A stretch of DNA of 64,000 nt from Astropecten irregularis (lineage: Eukaryota > Echinodermata > Asteroidea > Paxillosida > Astropectinidae). The notes under the pieces are model-generated. The model saw nothing but the letters and a program-made list of their open reading frames with translations. It searched no databases and had not been told where the DNA came from. This document shows, in pieces, positions 37,023 to 49,212 of the stretch. Position 1 is the first letter of the stretch; the number at the start of each line of letters is the position of its first letter. The position numbers and the translations under genes were made by a program. The stretch is taken from assembly GCA_963971285.1 (NCBI GenBank), contig OZ020257.1, forward strand, positions 11,484,602 to 11,548,601. The letters run 5' to 3'.

Positions 37023-37620
37023 TTCGCATATGATACTTAAGCAAGTGAGGTAAAATCCTGGCCAGAAGAATCTCAGCAAGAACCTTACTTGACACAGAGA
37101 GCAATGTCATACCTCGATAGGCCTTGCAATTCTGGCGATTTCCCTTGCCATTCCAGTGAGGAACTAGAATGCCCCTCTTCCTGTCAGACGGGATCTCGCC
37201 ATGTGGTCCATACCGAACCGAGTATATCATGCAAAGACTCAACTGCACTGTCCCCACCAGCTTTTAAGAATTCTGCGTGAATACCATAGATTCCCGTCGC
37301 CTTCCCACTTTTCAAACTGTTCACTGCAGCACTCGTTCCCAAGAGCGTAGTTGAATCACAGTCGATCAGTGGGTTGGCAACCAATGGTGGATCCGAGATA
37401 TTCAGACGGGTAACCGGTGGTTCAGCGCGGTATTACTGCTCAAAGTATGATGCCCAACAAGCCCTCACCTCAGATTCTTCCGTCAGCACCTCGCTGCTTG
37501 CAGACATGACCAAACTTACCCCCGAGACAGACTTAGAGGAACGCAATGGACGAATTCCCACAGAAGTGGACCCAGAACCCCCCGTCCATAGGTGACTCTC
37601 GATCCGCTCACACACAGACC
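36997..37620 (-). mobile_element. Truncated LINE reverse transcriptase (broken frame)
   Basis: On the minus strand, in order but in different frames: an upstream piece to about 37433; the segment AVNSLKSGKATG.YGIHAEFLK (about 37330-37250), typical of the start of a non-LTR reverse transcriptase; and GILVP..NGKGNRQNCKAYRG followed by MTLLSVSSKVLAEILLARI (about 37170-37050). The order fits the N-terminal fingers of an RTE/Jockey-like enzyme. The catalytic (Y/F)xDD block is absent, so this is a 5'- and 3'-truncated dead copy. Confidence 0.8.
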
Positions 37621-37919
37621 GTACATTGCGCCTCCTCCTTGTCAGCCCTAATGGATCGCACGGCCAAGCGTCTCAACTTCCTAGCCTCTAGGTTGCCATT
37701 CAGTCTAACAGTCGAACATAACTTCTAATCATGTAATAGTTGGGAAGGGAAGAAGGGTACAAACAAATTGTGTTGATGTCCTTTCCCCAGACTTATACGC
37801 CTCTTTTTCTACATGGTAATTTGATATTTATTATACAAACAAATGTAAACCATGAAATCCATTAAAATAACCATCAATTAACAATGAATCAATTTAAACC
37901 CTAGTTCCACTAACCCTAG

Positions 37920-38620
37920 CTTCCCTAACCCTTACATGATTAAACTTTTCTTTCACATGTAGGACTTCAAAAGATACATCAAGTGCCTAAACAAAGTTTT
38001 ATGTAGCCAACCTCTCCATGATCAAAATGATCAACTGTAATGTACACTACCAATAATACCATGTGATAATATTACGACATGAGTACGAGAACATTTTTGT
38101 CTCATATGTGTCATTTCAACTGAGGTCCTGGTTTCTCAAAGACTGAAATGACAAAGACAAAACTAACTTTCTTTGAAAACTATTTATGCTTATTAACGAC
38201 ATTCATAATAATATGATGTTTACTGCAACGTAAATTTAACTTCCGCTGCATGTGCAAAGTATATTCGATTGGCATGTTTGATTTCAAACAATGAAAATGA
38301 CTGAACCTTGGCGAACCTTATAGCCAGTGCCATTGTCAGTCATTTCAATACAGCACCTCATTTGAATAAGCACCTGTACAGATACAGACCTATGTGTATG
38401 ACTCATAATAAAGATGTCACTACAACAGCAGTTTAGGTAAATTTAATAGTTACTCGCTTCAAGCCTTGAAAATGTACACTCTTACTCTGTGTTCGCAGTA
38501 AATTCATGAAATCCATTGAAATAACCATTGCCTATATCAACTGAAACCCTGACTACACTAACCAATGCAGTGGTTTGTAAAGGTTTATGAAGTGTTAAAT
38601 CATTCATGAACATTAAAGGT
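37920..38620. repeat. Gene-less remnant of the family 3' flank
   Basis: The segments tagccaacctctccatgatc, aaaatgatcaactgtaatgt and caataataccatgtgataa match, inverted, the sequence at about 25480-25720 and 23690-24250 on the far side of copy A. It shows that the flank was duplicated without a surviving gene at this spot. Confidence 0.6.
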
Positions 38621-38895
38621 AATATCATACTTTGGTTTTTATCAAAGAAATACAGATTCATGGGCAAAAATATCAAGGAAGATGCAGTAACAGTCATCTG
38701 TGAAAATTTAAGTCCCATTATACGGTGATCACTTTTTGAGAAAACAGTGAAAAACAGCCACAGTAGTTCTTAAGTCTTTTCTCTTTTATTTTTGATCTTT
38801 TAAAAGATCAAAAAGATTTTCGGTCGTTGTTTTACTAATTTCTGGATAAATACATCATTTCAGGCGGAACATTTTTAACGGTATGTCTGTATGCT
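38613..38895. mobile_element. TTAA-type MITE, family 1 (right end missing)
   Basis: It starts with TTAA-like attaaaggtaatatcatac and contains the cagattcatgggc, cagtcatctgtg, gatcttttaaaagatc and ggataaatac blocks. The right terminus is replaced by agccggcctttagcc repeats. Confidence 0.65.
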
Positions 38896-39120
38896 TTAGC
38901 CGGCCTTTAGCCTTTAGCCTTTTAATGGCTTAGACCTAGTTGGTCTATAAGTTAGACCATTACAATGAAGCAGTCTTACTGCTGAGCCAGTCTTAAAAGA
39001 GTTAGCCTGCAAAACTGTCTTTGTTTGGAATTTCCCTTACGTTGTAATGACGTTTGTAGTCAAAATAGAAATTTTTACTTATATTCGTGAAATAACCACA
39101 AGGGAAACTGACTGACTGGC

Positions 39121-39270
39121 TTCTGACTGCCAAACGAACAAAGATGGTTGACTATTGGGGTCACCACCAACGTAGGACTGGATGGCTCAGTTGGTAGAGC
39201 GCTTGTACGGTATTCAGGAGGTCGCCGGTTTTAATCCCGCTCCAATCAATTTTCTTTGTTCACTTTTCAA
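39121..39270 (+). mobile_element. tRNA-derived SINE, copy 1
   Basis: The tRNA-like part (about 39174-39247) has an A-box (tggctcagttggtagagcg) and a damaged B-box (ggttttaatcc). Acceptor arms gactgga / tccaatc pair with one mismatch. The upstream part (ctgactgccaaacgaacaaa, actattggggtcac) is shared with the second copy at 39653, so this is a SINE rather than a tRNA gene. Confidence 0.65.
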
Positions 39271-39467
39271 TTTTTACTTATATTTGTTGAAGATTTTAAC
39301 AGAATTGCCTTGAGCTGACAGAGGGGTTTCTGAGGGATAGACTGCATCCTGCGGTTAATGTGATGATCATCAAATAACCACAAATATACCAACGGTTCTT
39401 CTCAGAACCACACATTCTCACAGAAGAGATTACATGGTGTCACCGCAAACCTATACCTTCTTTTTTA

Positions 39468-39524
39468 AATAACTACAAGGGGAACTGACTGAAAATTCAA
39501 TCAGTTTCCCTTGTAGTTATTTGA
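39468..39524. repeat. Perfect hairpin AACTACAAGGGGAACTGACTG
   Basis: The arms aactacaagggg.aactgact and agtttcccttgtagtt pair around a six- to ten-base loop. It lies between the two SINE copies; no function is evident. Confidence 0.6.
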
Positions 39525-39652
39525 TGATTATATTCATTAAAAAAGCCGTATCCGCTTTGAGTGATCCCCATGTACCGTTCCCAGGTTGCAGCATTGCTGC
39601 GTGTATCATTGAAACGGTCCTTGGGGTGTGGCGGTGTGTGAGTGGTTTTATT

Positions 39653-39806
39653 ACTTCTGACTGCCAAACGAACAAAGATAATTGACTATTGGGGTCACTT
39701 CCAACGTAGGGCTGAATGGCATTTTGGTTGAGTGCCTGTACGGTGTTCATGAGGTCGCCGGTTCGAATCCCGCTCCAGTCAATTTTTCTTTATTCACATT
39801 TCAGTG
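39653..39806 (+). mobile_element. tRNA-derived SINE, copy 2
   Basis: Here the B-box is intact (ggttcgaatcc) and the 3' acceptor arm tccagtc would pair perfectly with the gactgga of copy 1, whereas the A-box is decayed. The two copies together outline a consensus tRNA head. Confidence 0.65.
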
Positions 39807-40086
39807 GAAATAATGAGTTATACCGACGAGGGTTTCATTGAGTTTTTTTTTTTTTTTTTTTTCATTTTTATTTTCCATTGTGATTCAAGCCGTCTACCAA
39901 CATATCTCTGATTATGTGCACACAAATTTCATACTGTATAAGTTACGCATCACAGACTGGAAATTTGTCAGTAACCATGGGTGAATCATTTACTCCACAA
40001 GGGGCTATGAAAGACTGGCTTATTGCAATGGGCTAACTTCGTTTCGTTGTCTTACCCAAGACCGGCTAAGAGAGGAAGTTAACTTT

Positions 40087-40377
40087 AGGGCCTTTTCGAA
40101 AGGGAGGCTCAGGCTCGGGCTCAGGCTCCGGCACCATTTCGTGAATCCATTATAAAATAACGGGTGTCAAAATAGAGGCTTTTGGCTGCGTTTCGGAGGT
40201 AAATTATCTGATTTTAAAAGAAAAACAGAGCTTCAGCTCCAATGAAAAACCATGCACAACCTATATTTTCAGCATATGGATGACAGAGCTGAGCCTGAGC
40301 CAGAGCCTGAGCCTTAGCCTGAGCCTGAGCCTGAGCCTGAGTCTGAGCCTACATGCTTCCGTTTCGAAAAGGCCCCT
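40087..40377. mobile_element. Inverted-repeat element with AGGGCCTTTTCGAAA termini and a GAGCCT array
   Basis: The ends agggccttttcgaaa / tttcgaaaaggccccta are inverse copies. A hexamer array (gagcct)n occupies about 40285-40350, with the complementary aggctc runs at the left end. It is related to 5863-6107. Confidence 0.8.
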
Positions 40378-40388
40378 AGTCTCCATCA

Positions 40389-40618
40389 TTAAAGGTAGTA
40401 TCATACATTGGTAAGAAACCGAAACAAAAATCTTCACAAATTAACTTTTAACTTATACAGGGTATGAAGATGGTGGTGGTAGAAACATACCGTTAAAATG
40501 TTTCCGCCTGAGATGGCGTATTTATCCAGAAATTAGTCAAACAACGACCGAAAATCTTTTTGATCTTTTAAAAGATCAATTATAAAAGAGAAAAGACTTA
40601 AGAAATACTGTGGCCGTT
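40389..40618. mobile_element. TTAA-type MITE, family 1, cut by the duplication boundary
   Basis: The copy begins aggtagtatcatacattggt and runs through the gatcttttaaaagatc block. It stops at ctgtggccgtttg, where the block aataacttgtattaaactg of the duplicated flank starts. The junction marks a duplication breakpoint. Confidence 0.65.
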
Positions 40619-41219
40619 TGAATAACTTGTATTAAACTGTTGATTTAAAAAGACGTCTCCATCATGTCTCCATTATGTTAGTAGATGCCAGGAAGTCGCA
40701 GCTAATCGCCATTGGGTCAACCCATTGGTCAACCCCTTCCCTTAGCAAAAAGCTAGATACTGCTCAGCTAATAAAGACAGCTCATTTGGAATAATTATTA
40801 ATGCACTTACATAAGTTTGCAATTGTTCATGGTCTATTATTTTCAGCGTAGGTTCTACTATATGAAATACATATAACCTATTTCTTAATTATTTTAGTAC
40901 ATCAATCCTGCCTTTAAGAATATTGTAGAAATGATGACTAAAGTATGCATCAGATTGCACCATTTCAAATGTCAAATTGAAAATGCTCCCTACCAAAGAA
41001 GGGGGACATCCCCCTTCCAACCACCCCCAACCCCCCCCCCCCCCCCCCGCCCTCTCGGGAGCTCAGCTCCCTTGCAGTGCCTGGCTACAAAATTTCACTC
41101 CGGGTAAACCGCCCGCCCCCTTAGCAAAAAACTAGATCCGCCCCTGTGTACAACATGCACAGTGATCAGTGGATGCCAGTCAGAAGACCTGTCGCATCAC
41201 GTTATTTCGCTGTTTAAGT

Positions 41220-44200
41220 TGCAGTAAAGCAAGTTGATCAGCCACACAGTATCCTCCAACTCTACCAAACCGACAGCCACGGATTTGTGAGCCAGCGGCT
41301 GGTAAAGGCGTATTTTTCTAGGCGTGTTCTTCATGGTAAATATTGTTTTATGCCATCAAAATTATTGTAACGTTCTCAGTGGTCATGGAAAGTGATCTAC
41401 GTTTTCTTTCATGGTAACAGTTGCAGTCCATTAGTGTCATCATTAATGTCCGATGGGCTTATAATATACGGGGATAGAATGAACGAAGCACGGCCTGGTA
41501 ACATCGTCCTATCACGGTGCGTGTTCTCGGTGTGTGCATTGCATGAGCGTGTTTGATACAACGTAACGGCACTTCCATAATGGAAGTGTTTACCTCATAA
41601 TGTGAGGGGCTAATTTCGCTTTTGGGAGAAGTCTAAATGTTTTTGTTTCGGTTTGTTTGTTTGTTGCATTTATTTTACTTGATTTTTTTTTCTAGATCGT
41701 ATCATCATGGCAAGGAAACAATTGTGTCTGAAGGTGTGTCTGATTGCAATCAGTCTGATTTGTGTCTGGCTGTTGTTTTATAATCGTCTAGGAGTTGGAC
41801 GCCTTTTAACTGGGCAACTGGGAAACGGTGACAGTATCACGCGGAGTGACAACGTGGAACAAATTAATCGTATGGTCATCATCGGTAACAAGAGTCATTC
41901 CGTTCACACGACGAGGGTGCGTACTAATACCAGTCTGACCCGAGGTCTTGGCATGACAATGGCTATCCACATGACTTCTAAACCTTCACTTGTGAATAAC
42001 CTCTTCTGTATCTTGTTCCGTTCTGCTGCTGCCTTCTGGCCCCGTGAATACGGTTCCATCACTCTGATATTCGACGCGGAATCTAAACAGGACCACGACT
42101 TTGCTGCTGCTCTGAAGGCTCAAGAAGACACGCTGGGCGTTGCGTTTGACATGAAGTTCCAACCTTTACCAGCAGATCCTACGATACTCACTTCTATACC
42201 TTTTGAGAAACACAGAGGGTCTGGATACCAGAGACAGATGTGGAATGGTTACTTCCTAGATCTCTACGTAGACACACCAGTTATAGTTTGGATGGATACT
42301 GACATCATGTTCACATCGCCCGGCCGTTACCCCAGAGAATATCTTCAACGGGGACAAACTGAGAGTCTACGGTAAAATCACATTGGAGTACAGAGATTTA
42401 AACAAAGCCACATTCATCGCATTCGGAAAGGGGCTAGTCGCAAACTGGGGTTACTTTCCCACGTATATCTGGAGGGACACGGTGACCAATTGCCGAAATT
42501 ATATCATGAAATACCTCAACGTAAGTAAACATATCCCTAACTTCTGTCAGTTATCTGTCCTTGCAAAGAGGAAAATTGACAATTCATTTCATTTAAATAT
42601 TTCTACTGTTATAGAGAACTGCATTATTGTTTCCATAAATCACTGATAATAATGATCGTTAAATATCTTCTCACACTACATGTACTCCCGATTATCCTTA
42701 ATTCGCGATTGTCGACTTGAAAATACATCGTTTCATTAGGCTATCCATGCACATAACGATAAACGCTAATCTATATCTTAAGAATGACATGTTGTTTATG
42801 TATCAATTTGCAGGTTACCCGATTTGAAGAGGCCTTCTTGAAAATTCACCAGCGCCAGTTTGCATATCCAGCTCCTGTCATATTGAGCTACGCCTTCCAC
42901 TTTGAACACGATAGGTACGACTGGCACATCAACGTCGACGAAGGCCAGCTTGCCAATTACAACAAGAAGTACTTCTCACCAGGTTTCATCAAACCCCATG
43001 AAATCATACCGGATGTTTCCACCGTCGTCCATCATCCTTACTTTCGCTCACAGGGACCTAGCCTGAGTCCCTTTGAGCAGGGATACTGCATCACCTTGCG
43101 TTATGTTGACCGGTTGATACCAACGTGTAAAGCCTTCGAGAATGAAACGGACAAGCAACTGCTTATGTACCATTCTTCGAACGATCCAGTTAGCGGCAGT
43201 GGCTGGTGCGCTGGTAACCCTCTGAGGAAGAAATGTGCCGAAATCATTGAGTCGCATTTTCAAAATGTTGCCAAATATTACAAACGAGGCCTGTATGATT
43301 TCAGTCTTAAAAGGGTGCGGGCGGTCCAAAGGGTAGCTGCAGGAATGAATTTCAATGTTAATTGTCCACGATTACTACACATGATAGACCATTAGTTCAG
43401 CATCAAGTAGCTCGCATGTGCGGTCAAGTTTATGCGACATTTCTGCCTCTCGAGGCCATGAGGCCAATATCTGTCCTGTTTGATTGTGTGTTTTTTTCGC
43501 CTCACGGGGAAAAACTCACTGTGTTCGACGACTTAAGCTATGTGCCGAGCCAAAAAACAACCACTGACCAATGAACACGCACTTACTACATTTTGGAGAA
43601 GTTGGTCGATTTGTGGCCGGAATTTCCCTGTCTTTATGATGTGCATTCTCCCGATTTTAGGAATCAGGATATTCAGCTAAATCTCCAGTAGACGCGAATC
43701 TAGAGGAGGTTTTAGGGTAGCACACGCACCCTTTCCGATCAGCCGCAGACCAATGTTATTTATGCCTATAATAAAAAAAAAATGAGAAAGGAAAAAATGG
43801 GTACCCTTTAACCAGATTCCAGTGCATTGTTCAAACCATTTTTCACACTTGTGACTTGATTGTTTGCCGTATTTGTTTGTCTTGCCCTTTAATTTGAGAA
43901 AAGATCTCGACAAAAACGCTTCTGTTTTAGTCAAAACGAAGAATTGGAGGCCGTTCCAACAGTCATACTAGCCATCACTAGCCGTAAGGGCTTTTTTTCC
44001 GGGTCCACCGGATTGCGACTCAGTTTAGTTCCCTTCAGGTTAATATTTGATTTCAACGTTGTTGTTGAAATTAATGTAGTGGACTCAGTAAGAGATATGG
44101 ATTAGCTATGGCAGCTAGTGCGTTGGGTGATTGCTGATTGTTGATCATTTATTGAGCCCAAATCAACTCCATAAGAAAACCTACATAAATATTAGAAAAT

Positions 44201-44290
44201 AAATACAATTATACAGTTTACTGTCGTTGGATTCTCTCCTATAGTCTTTTAACTTTACAAGGTTTACAGGACAGGGGCATAGGTGGCAGA
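41220..44290. repeat. Segmental duplication arm containing copy C (inverse of 52560-55650)
   Basis: Copy C, its short intron and 3' flank (to the ctttacaaggtttacaggacagg word) match the copy D region in opposite orientation, making a tail-to-tail inverted pair separated by about 8 kb. Confidence 0.8.
41707..43395 (+). pseudogene. Copy C: DxD putative glycosyltransferase gene with a 4-bp frameshift
   Basis: Exons 41707-42520 and 42814-43395, with intact CAAC|gtaagt and gcag|GTTACC sites. Exon 1 is 814 bases long rather than 810. Just after the DxD motif, at about 42318-42325, tcgcccggccgttac replaces tcgcccgttac of the other copies. The added ggcc shifts the frame, so the chain ends 16 codons later near 42375. 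The normal frame resumes in the other phase up to the splice donor, and exon 2 is open. The C terminus is also short (LHMIDH), because a deletion of about 34 bases removed the tail that copy D has. All other features, including the upstream flank and ttctag acceptor, are intact, so this is either a very recent pseudogene or an assembly error. Confidence 0.8.
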
Positions 44291-44398
44291 CAAGAACATT
44301 ACTGGGTAAAAACGTTCAGGATAGCGTGAAGCAAGTGGTTTTGTACTGAAACACCCGAAACCCGTTTGACAGACAAAATTAGAGACAAGTCATCCTAA

Positions 44399-44943
44399 GG
44401 GCGCCCCTTTTTAATTGTATGGTTCTCATTTCCGACCGACCCATATTTTGGGCTCCGACCGAAGAAAAAAAAAACCTTTCGTTTTTGCCGCCGGCCCTGT
44501 CCAGAATGACATATAAATATAAATAAAAATAAAAATCGACAAATTTTGCCAATAATGCCTACATTTTGTACTTACTAAACACACACTGTCCACTGTCAAA
44601 ACATTCGTGAGTTGTATGGTGCAAATTAAGTTGAAGCAAAAAACCATCGTTCGGCCAACTTGGGTGCAGGATGTGTCGGAGGACTTAGAATTTATGCGAC
44701 TACCGGAGGTCATTTGACCAAAGATATAAGTTTTATTTTATTTTACTTTCTATCACAGAATAATAAAAAAGAAATATTCAAACGAGTTTACAGTGAATAC
44801 AGTGAACATTTCTCATCATATTCTTTATGTTTTTGTGTATTCAGCCAGATTTTCTTTTCTACCAAACTTTTTTTTTTCGACCGACCGACCCTCCCTCAAG
44901 GTGAAAAAGAAATGCGAACCATAGAATTAAATGGGGGCGCCCT
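44399..44943. mobile_element. MITE with GGGCGCCCCTTTTTAATT termini
   Basis: The left end gggcgccccttttt..ttgtatggttc and right end gaaccatagaattaaatggg plus ggcgccc are inverse copies. The interior has cgaccgaccgaccc next to T or A runs at both ends, like the element at 63371-63698. The target duplication cannot be decided. Two ORFs of about 100 codons inside are shadows. Confidence 0.7.
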
Positions 44944-45156
44944 TATGGCCCTTTATGATTTTCAACCTGTGTATTGAAAGCTAGATCCACCACTGTACAG
45001 TTAAGCAAATTCGTTCACAATAAATTGGTTTAGTAAATGAAAGTGTCTGGTTTATTTTCACCATGCAGTCTGTATTGAATTCATGCAAGAGGTTTGGATT
45101 AACACCCTTCCTCAACCTTTACTGAATCCATGGGTGGATTGCAATAAGCGGTCTCA

Positions 45157-45345
45157 AAGGTAATATTTTTATCAAAGAAATACAGATTCATTGGCAAAAA
45201 TATCACGACAGATACAGTGACAGTCATCTGTAAAAATTTCAGTCCCATATTGTGCCCTCTTTTTGAGAAAACAATGAAAAACAGCCTCAGTATTTCTTAA
45301 GTTTTTTCTCTTTTATTTTTGATCTTTTAAAGGGATGGTACAGAA
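45157..45345. mobile_element. TTAA-type MITE, family 1 (half copy)
   Basis: It runs from aggtaatatttttatcaaag through cagattcattggc and cagtcatctgtaa to gatcttttaaa, then changes to a different element (gggatggtacagaactgggt ... ccaattctgtaccatccctt, 45335-45705) with its own inverse ends. Confidence 0.6.
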
Positions 45346-45706
45346 CTGGGTTTTTTTTTTGCAACAAAACCGTTGCTGACCGTGAAAACACATTATTTAA
45401 TCCATCATATACCTTAACTGACAAACCTGTAGAAGTTTGAGGTCAATCAGCCATCTGGGTCACGAGAAAATAGTGAAAACCCGTTTACACAATTCAACGA
45501 TATTATGCGTTCATAATAAAACTCTTCGAAGCGATTTATTCCAATCGGAAAATAGTTTCCTTTATTTCTCAACGAATATGGCATTTCAGACAAAAACATT
45601 TCATGGGATGCTTTCTCCTATCATCACCATTATACTGTGTAAGTTTTATGTGAATCTGTGATCTTGAAGTGTATTTTGTCTTACCAATTCTGTACCATCC
45701 CTTTAA
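45335..45706. mobile_element. MITE with AAAGGGATGGTACAGAAC termini
   Basis: The left end aaagggatggtacagaactg and right end ccaattctgtaccatccctt are inverse copies. The interior (caatcggaaaatagtttcc, catttcatgggatg) is the sequence that lies next to the 5' flanks of copies B and D. Confidence 0.65.
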
Positions 45707-48379
45707 AAGATCAAAAAGATTTTCCGTCGTTGTTTCACAAATTTCTGGATAAATACAGCAGTTTAAGTGTATTTCAATATGCCATTGTATGAGGGACGAT
45801 TGATCACATACGTTCCAACATACAGGCTGGTGTGTCATGTACGTTCACATTACAGTTCCACTCTACGAAATGAGACCCCGAACACCTAGTGGTTGTTCCC
45901 ACAACCACAATATCAAGTTAATATTGGAAAATACACAAAATGAATTTAATTCTTACGATGCTCTCTGGAAGCCACGTGAAAATTACACTCAATGCAGGCC
46001 AGTGTGGAATTTCTAGTCCTTTTTAACAGGAATGTACATATAATGGCTTCAATAAATATTGAGGCCCAATATAGTCTGAAGTCAGTTGCTGCATGTTGGA
46101 AACCAAAATTCTCAATTGTTGCGCTATATTCCGACTTTCCAGAGTGATTTATTTATTTATTTATTTACTTATTTTGAAAAAAAATATTGCCAAACACAAT
46201 GCCCAGAGGGCAACTGGAAGGTGAGGGCTAAAGCAAAGGGGAGACAAAAAAAACAAGGGAAAAATGGAAGATCCGTTTGCAAGAAAACTGTTAACTACTA
46301 ACATTACGTTTAAAAGCATTGATACAACAGTTTAAGGATGGCTGTCCAGAGTAAACATATTTGAAGCCATATGATGCGCCCAAGTTGAATTATTGATTAT
46401 TATTATTATAGTGCCACCCCAAGCTTTTGCTGAAATGATTGTTGCACTCTCGTGATAAGAATGATGTAGTGTATGTACATTATAATGCGGTTATTATGCA
46501 CACGACGTCATAGAAAGCTAAATCAATAGCCAAATGTATTCCGTCATTGTACATGTCCCCAATTCCTTGCTTGTGAAATACAAATTGTATATTATGAAAA
46601 CAGGCAGAGGAGCCATTAGGAGTATATACACACAATAGAAAAAAAATAATGACACCAAACCTAATGACTCCTGTCTTCAACATCACAAAGGGAAATTTAT
46701 AGGCTGAATATTATTCTTGACACGTAAAAGCTCGCTGTTGTCTGAGGAATGAAACTCATTTATATGATAATTGCAGCATTAAAAACCACACCACCCAGCG
46801 GGCTTCATTATAATTACGATTCTTCAAATGAAGACAGAGCTCATGCTGATTATATTGCCTATGAAGACGCGCGAAAATTATTTTTGAAATGATGGTTTTC
46901 TGGCAATAATGTGGTGAATTGTTGTTGTTGGTCGATTCAAAGATATCGACTAACGAACGAAATACGTAACTATGATCGAACCCTACCACATCGAAGCGAA
47001 CTGAAACGAAAAAACAACAACAACTAACAGACAGTTTGAGCAAGAACTAATTAAGATAAGGCTTTATTAGGTGTTCGGGTTCATGTCGAACACCTATTGT
47101 TATTGTCCGATTTTTGTGGCTTTTTCGCGTCAGGGAAAAGCCTTTGTTTTTGTTCTTTTTTCTTTTTTTGGCTTTTCCCATGATGAAATTCTATTGCGTT
47201 TGTTGGGATTTTACTTCTTCTTCGTCTCCTCAATTCCTATAGACTTTGTACACAAATTTTGTCTGCGGCACTTTGGTCACTTTTAAACAGCCGATCTTAA
47301 CCAAACTTGGTCTGAAGAAAGTCAATAGGGTAGTTGTCTCCCGAAACCGTTCATTCATGACGTCATCAGGTGTCAAATTACAAGCAATTTGAAATTAATA
47401 GTCAAAATCTTTATCGAAGCCTTCGGGCATCAGGCCCTCCAAACTCTAAGCAAAATCCCTCTCGTCACTCTTTCGTCAGGGATAGCCCAAGGAGACTCTT
47501 CTGCAGCTCCATCCTGTTTGACTAACCACATGTGCTCAGTCTTATACTATACTCACTCAGTCACTGAAATTAAATGTAATAATCATTGGTTTATTGATTC
47601 CCACAAGGTAAAGAGGATTCCGGTTTCAGTTAGACCACAGAGAAAAAACGCACAATATGCATAACTTGTATTAAACTGTTGATTTAAAAAGACGTCTCCA
47701 TCATGTCTCCATTATGTTAGTAGATGCCAGGAAGTCGCAGCTAATCCTCATTGGGTCAACCCACTGGTCAACCCCTTCCCTTAGCAAAAAGCTAGATACT
47801 GCTCAGCTAATAAAGACAGCTCATTTGGAATAATTATTAGTGCACTTACATACGTTTGCAATTGTTCATGGTGTATTATTTTCAGTGTAGGGTCTACTAC
47901 ATGAAATAAATATAACCTATTTCTTAATTTAGTACATCAATCCTGCCTTTAAGAATATTGTAGAAATGATGACTATAGTATGCATCAGATTGCACCATTT
48001 CAAATGTCAAATTAGAAAAGCCCCCTACCAAAGAAGGGGGACACCCCCCCCCCCCTTCCGCACTCCAACCCAACCCAATGGTGTATTTATCAAGAAAGTA
48101 GTCAAACAACGACCGAAAATCTTTTTGTTCTTTTAAAAGATTAAAAATAAAAGAGAAAAGACTTGGCCGTTTTTCACCGTTTTCTTAAAAAGTGGGCACC
48201 GTATGGGACTGACATTTTCACAGATGACTGTTACTGTATCTTCCTTGATATTTTTGCCCATGAATCTGTATTTAATTATATTAATTATATACTTATACTA
48301 TACTATAAATGCTTTATGGAGATAGTAAAGGGGTCACGCTGGGAGAACCAAGCTAATATTTGCCCGACGACTGAGGCTT

Positions 48380-48612
48380 ATTTCATTGAGCTGCTTAGCA
48401 CACAAAAATTGCTAAGCATGACATTTCTGTCTTAATAAAAGCAGGATTAACAACCAAACTCCCATGTGTTGTGTATCACTTGCAATTGTTCTTTGGCTTT
48501 CGCTGACCATGAATATCAAATCGAATTTTCAATGGTGGTGTGTTTTATTAGGCAAGCCATTTTTGTGCTAAACATTTTTTTTTGTGCTAAGCAGCTCTAT
48601 GAAATTGGCCCC
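48380..48612. mobile_element. Fold-back MITE (TTTCATTGAGCTGCTTAGC), in R1
   Basis: Same family as 2732-2977, inverse orientation, with the ggattaacaaccaaactccc interior and the gctctatgaaattggcccc right end. Its R2 counterpart lies at about 59300-59545. Confidence 0.7.
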
Positions 48613-48879
48613 TGGTCCGAGAGAGGTCCCTGGGACCCACTGCACTGGCTGGTATGATATTGGTCACTAATTGTTTTTTGTATAATATATGGGAAAAGTT
48701 TCTGAAAGATTTGTTGGTCGGTGGTCACACCATAGTTCGGAAACAGCATTGCCATTCTTGTTGGTTTATTTGGTATTATGTGAACATTCTGTGTGTGGAA
48801 TATGTGTATTTGTTTATGTACATGTAGACTTTATATAAATCACTTTAATGTGTAATAATAATAATAATAATAAAAATTT

Positions 48880-49212
48880 CGGAGGCTAATCATCCTTATT
48901 GGCAGCTGAAATGCTGAATTATGAAGGATGTTGCTACATGTGATCGAGTAGCAGGCTTTCATGGGCGCCCTTTGGTAGCCAGCCGCATCAACCAATATGA
49001 CTGTGATCACGGAACACAGCCCGAGATCGGAAGTGTTTGATTTTTGTGGAGGGAGGAAAACCGGAGATCCCGGAGAAAAACCCTCATAGCATAGGATAGA
49101 ATCAACGCACAACTCTACTCACATATGACCCAAGTCGGGATCGAACCCGGGATCGAACCCGGGCCACATTGGTGAGAGGCGGGTGCCTAACGCACTTGCC
49201 ACCTATGCCCCT
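48880..49212 (-). mobile_element. tRNA-derived SINE with a doubled B-box, in R1
   Basis: On the minus strand the tRNA head reads ggtggcaagtgcgttaggca, then gtggcccgggttcgatcccg followed directly by a second ggttcgatcccg. The body contains ctccgggatctccggttttcc. The R2 copy is at about 59810-60146. It overlaps ORFs that are shadows. Confidence 0.7.

Noticed and set aside
39174..39247. Functional tRNA gene
   Set aside because: It looks tRNA-like, but the B-box is damaged, one acceptor pair mismatches and the flank is shared with a second copy, so a SINE is more likely.
42383..42646. Copy C second ORF as a separate protein
   Set aside because: It is the downstream part of exon 1 after the frameshift plus read-through into the intron.
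47071..47286. 71-codon hydrophobic ORF, repeated at 57999-58214
   Set aside because: It translates a T-rich dispersed repeat (gtgttcgggttcatgtcgaac...); hydrophobicity comes from T runs.
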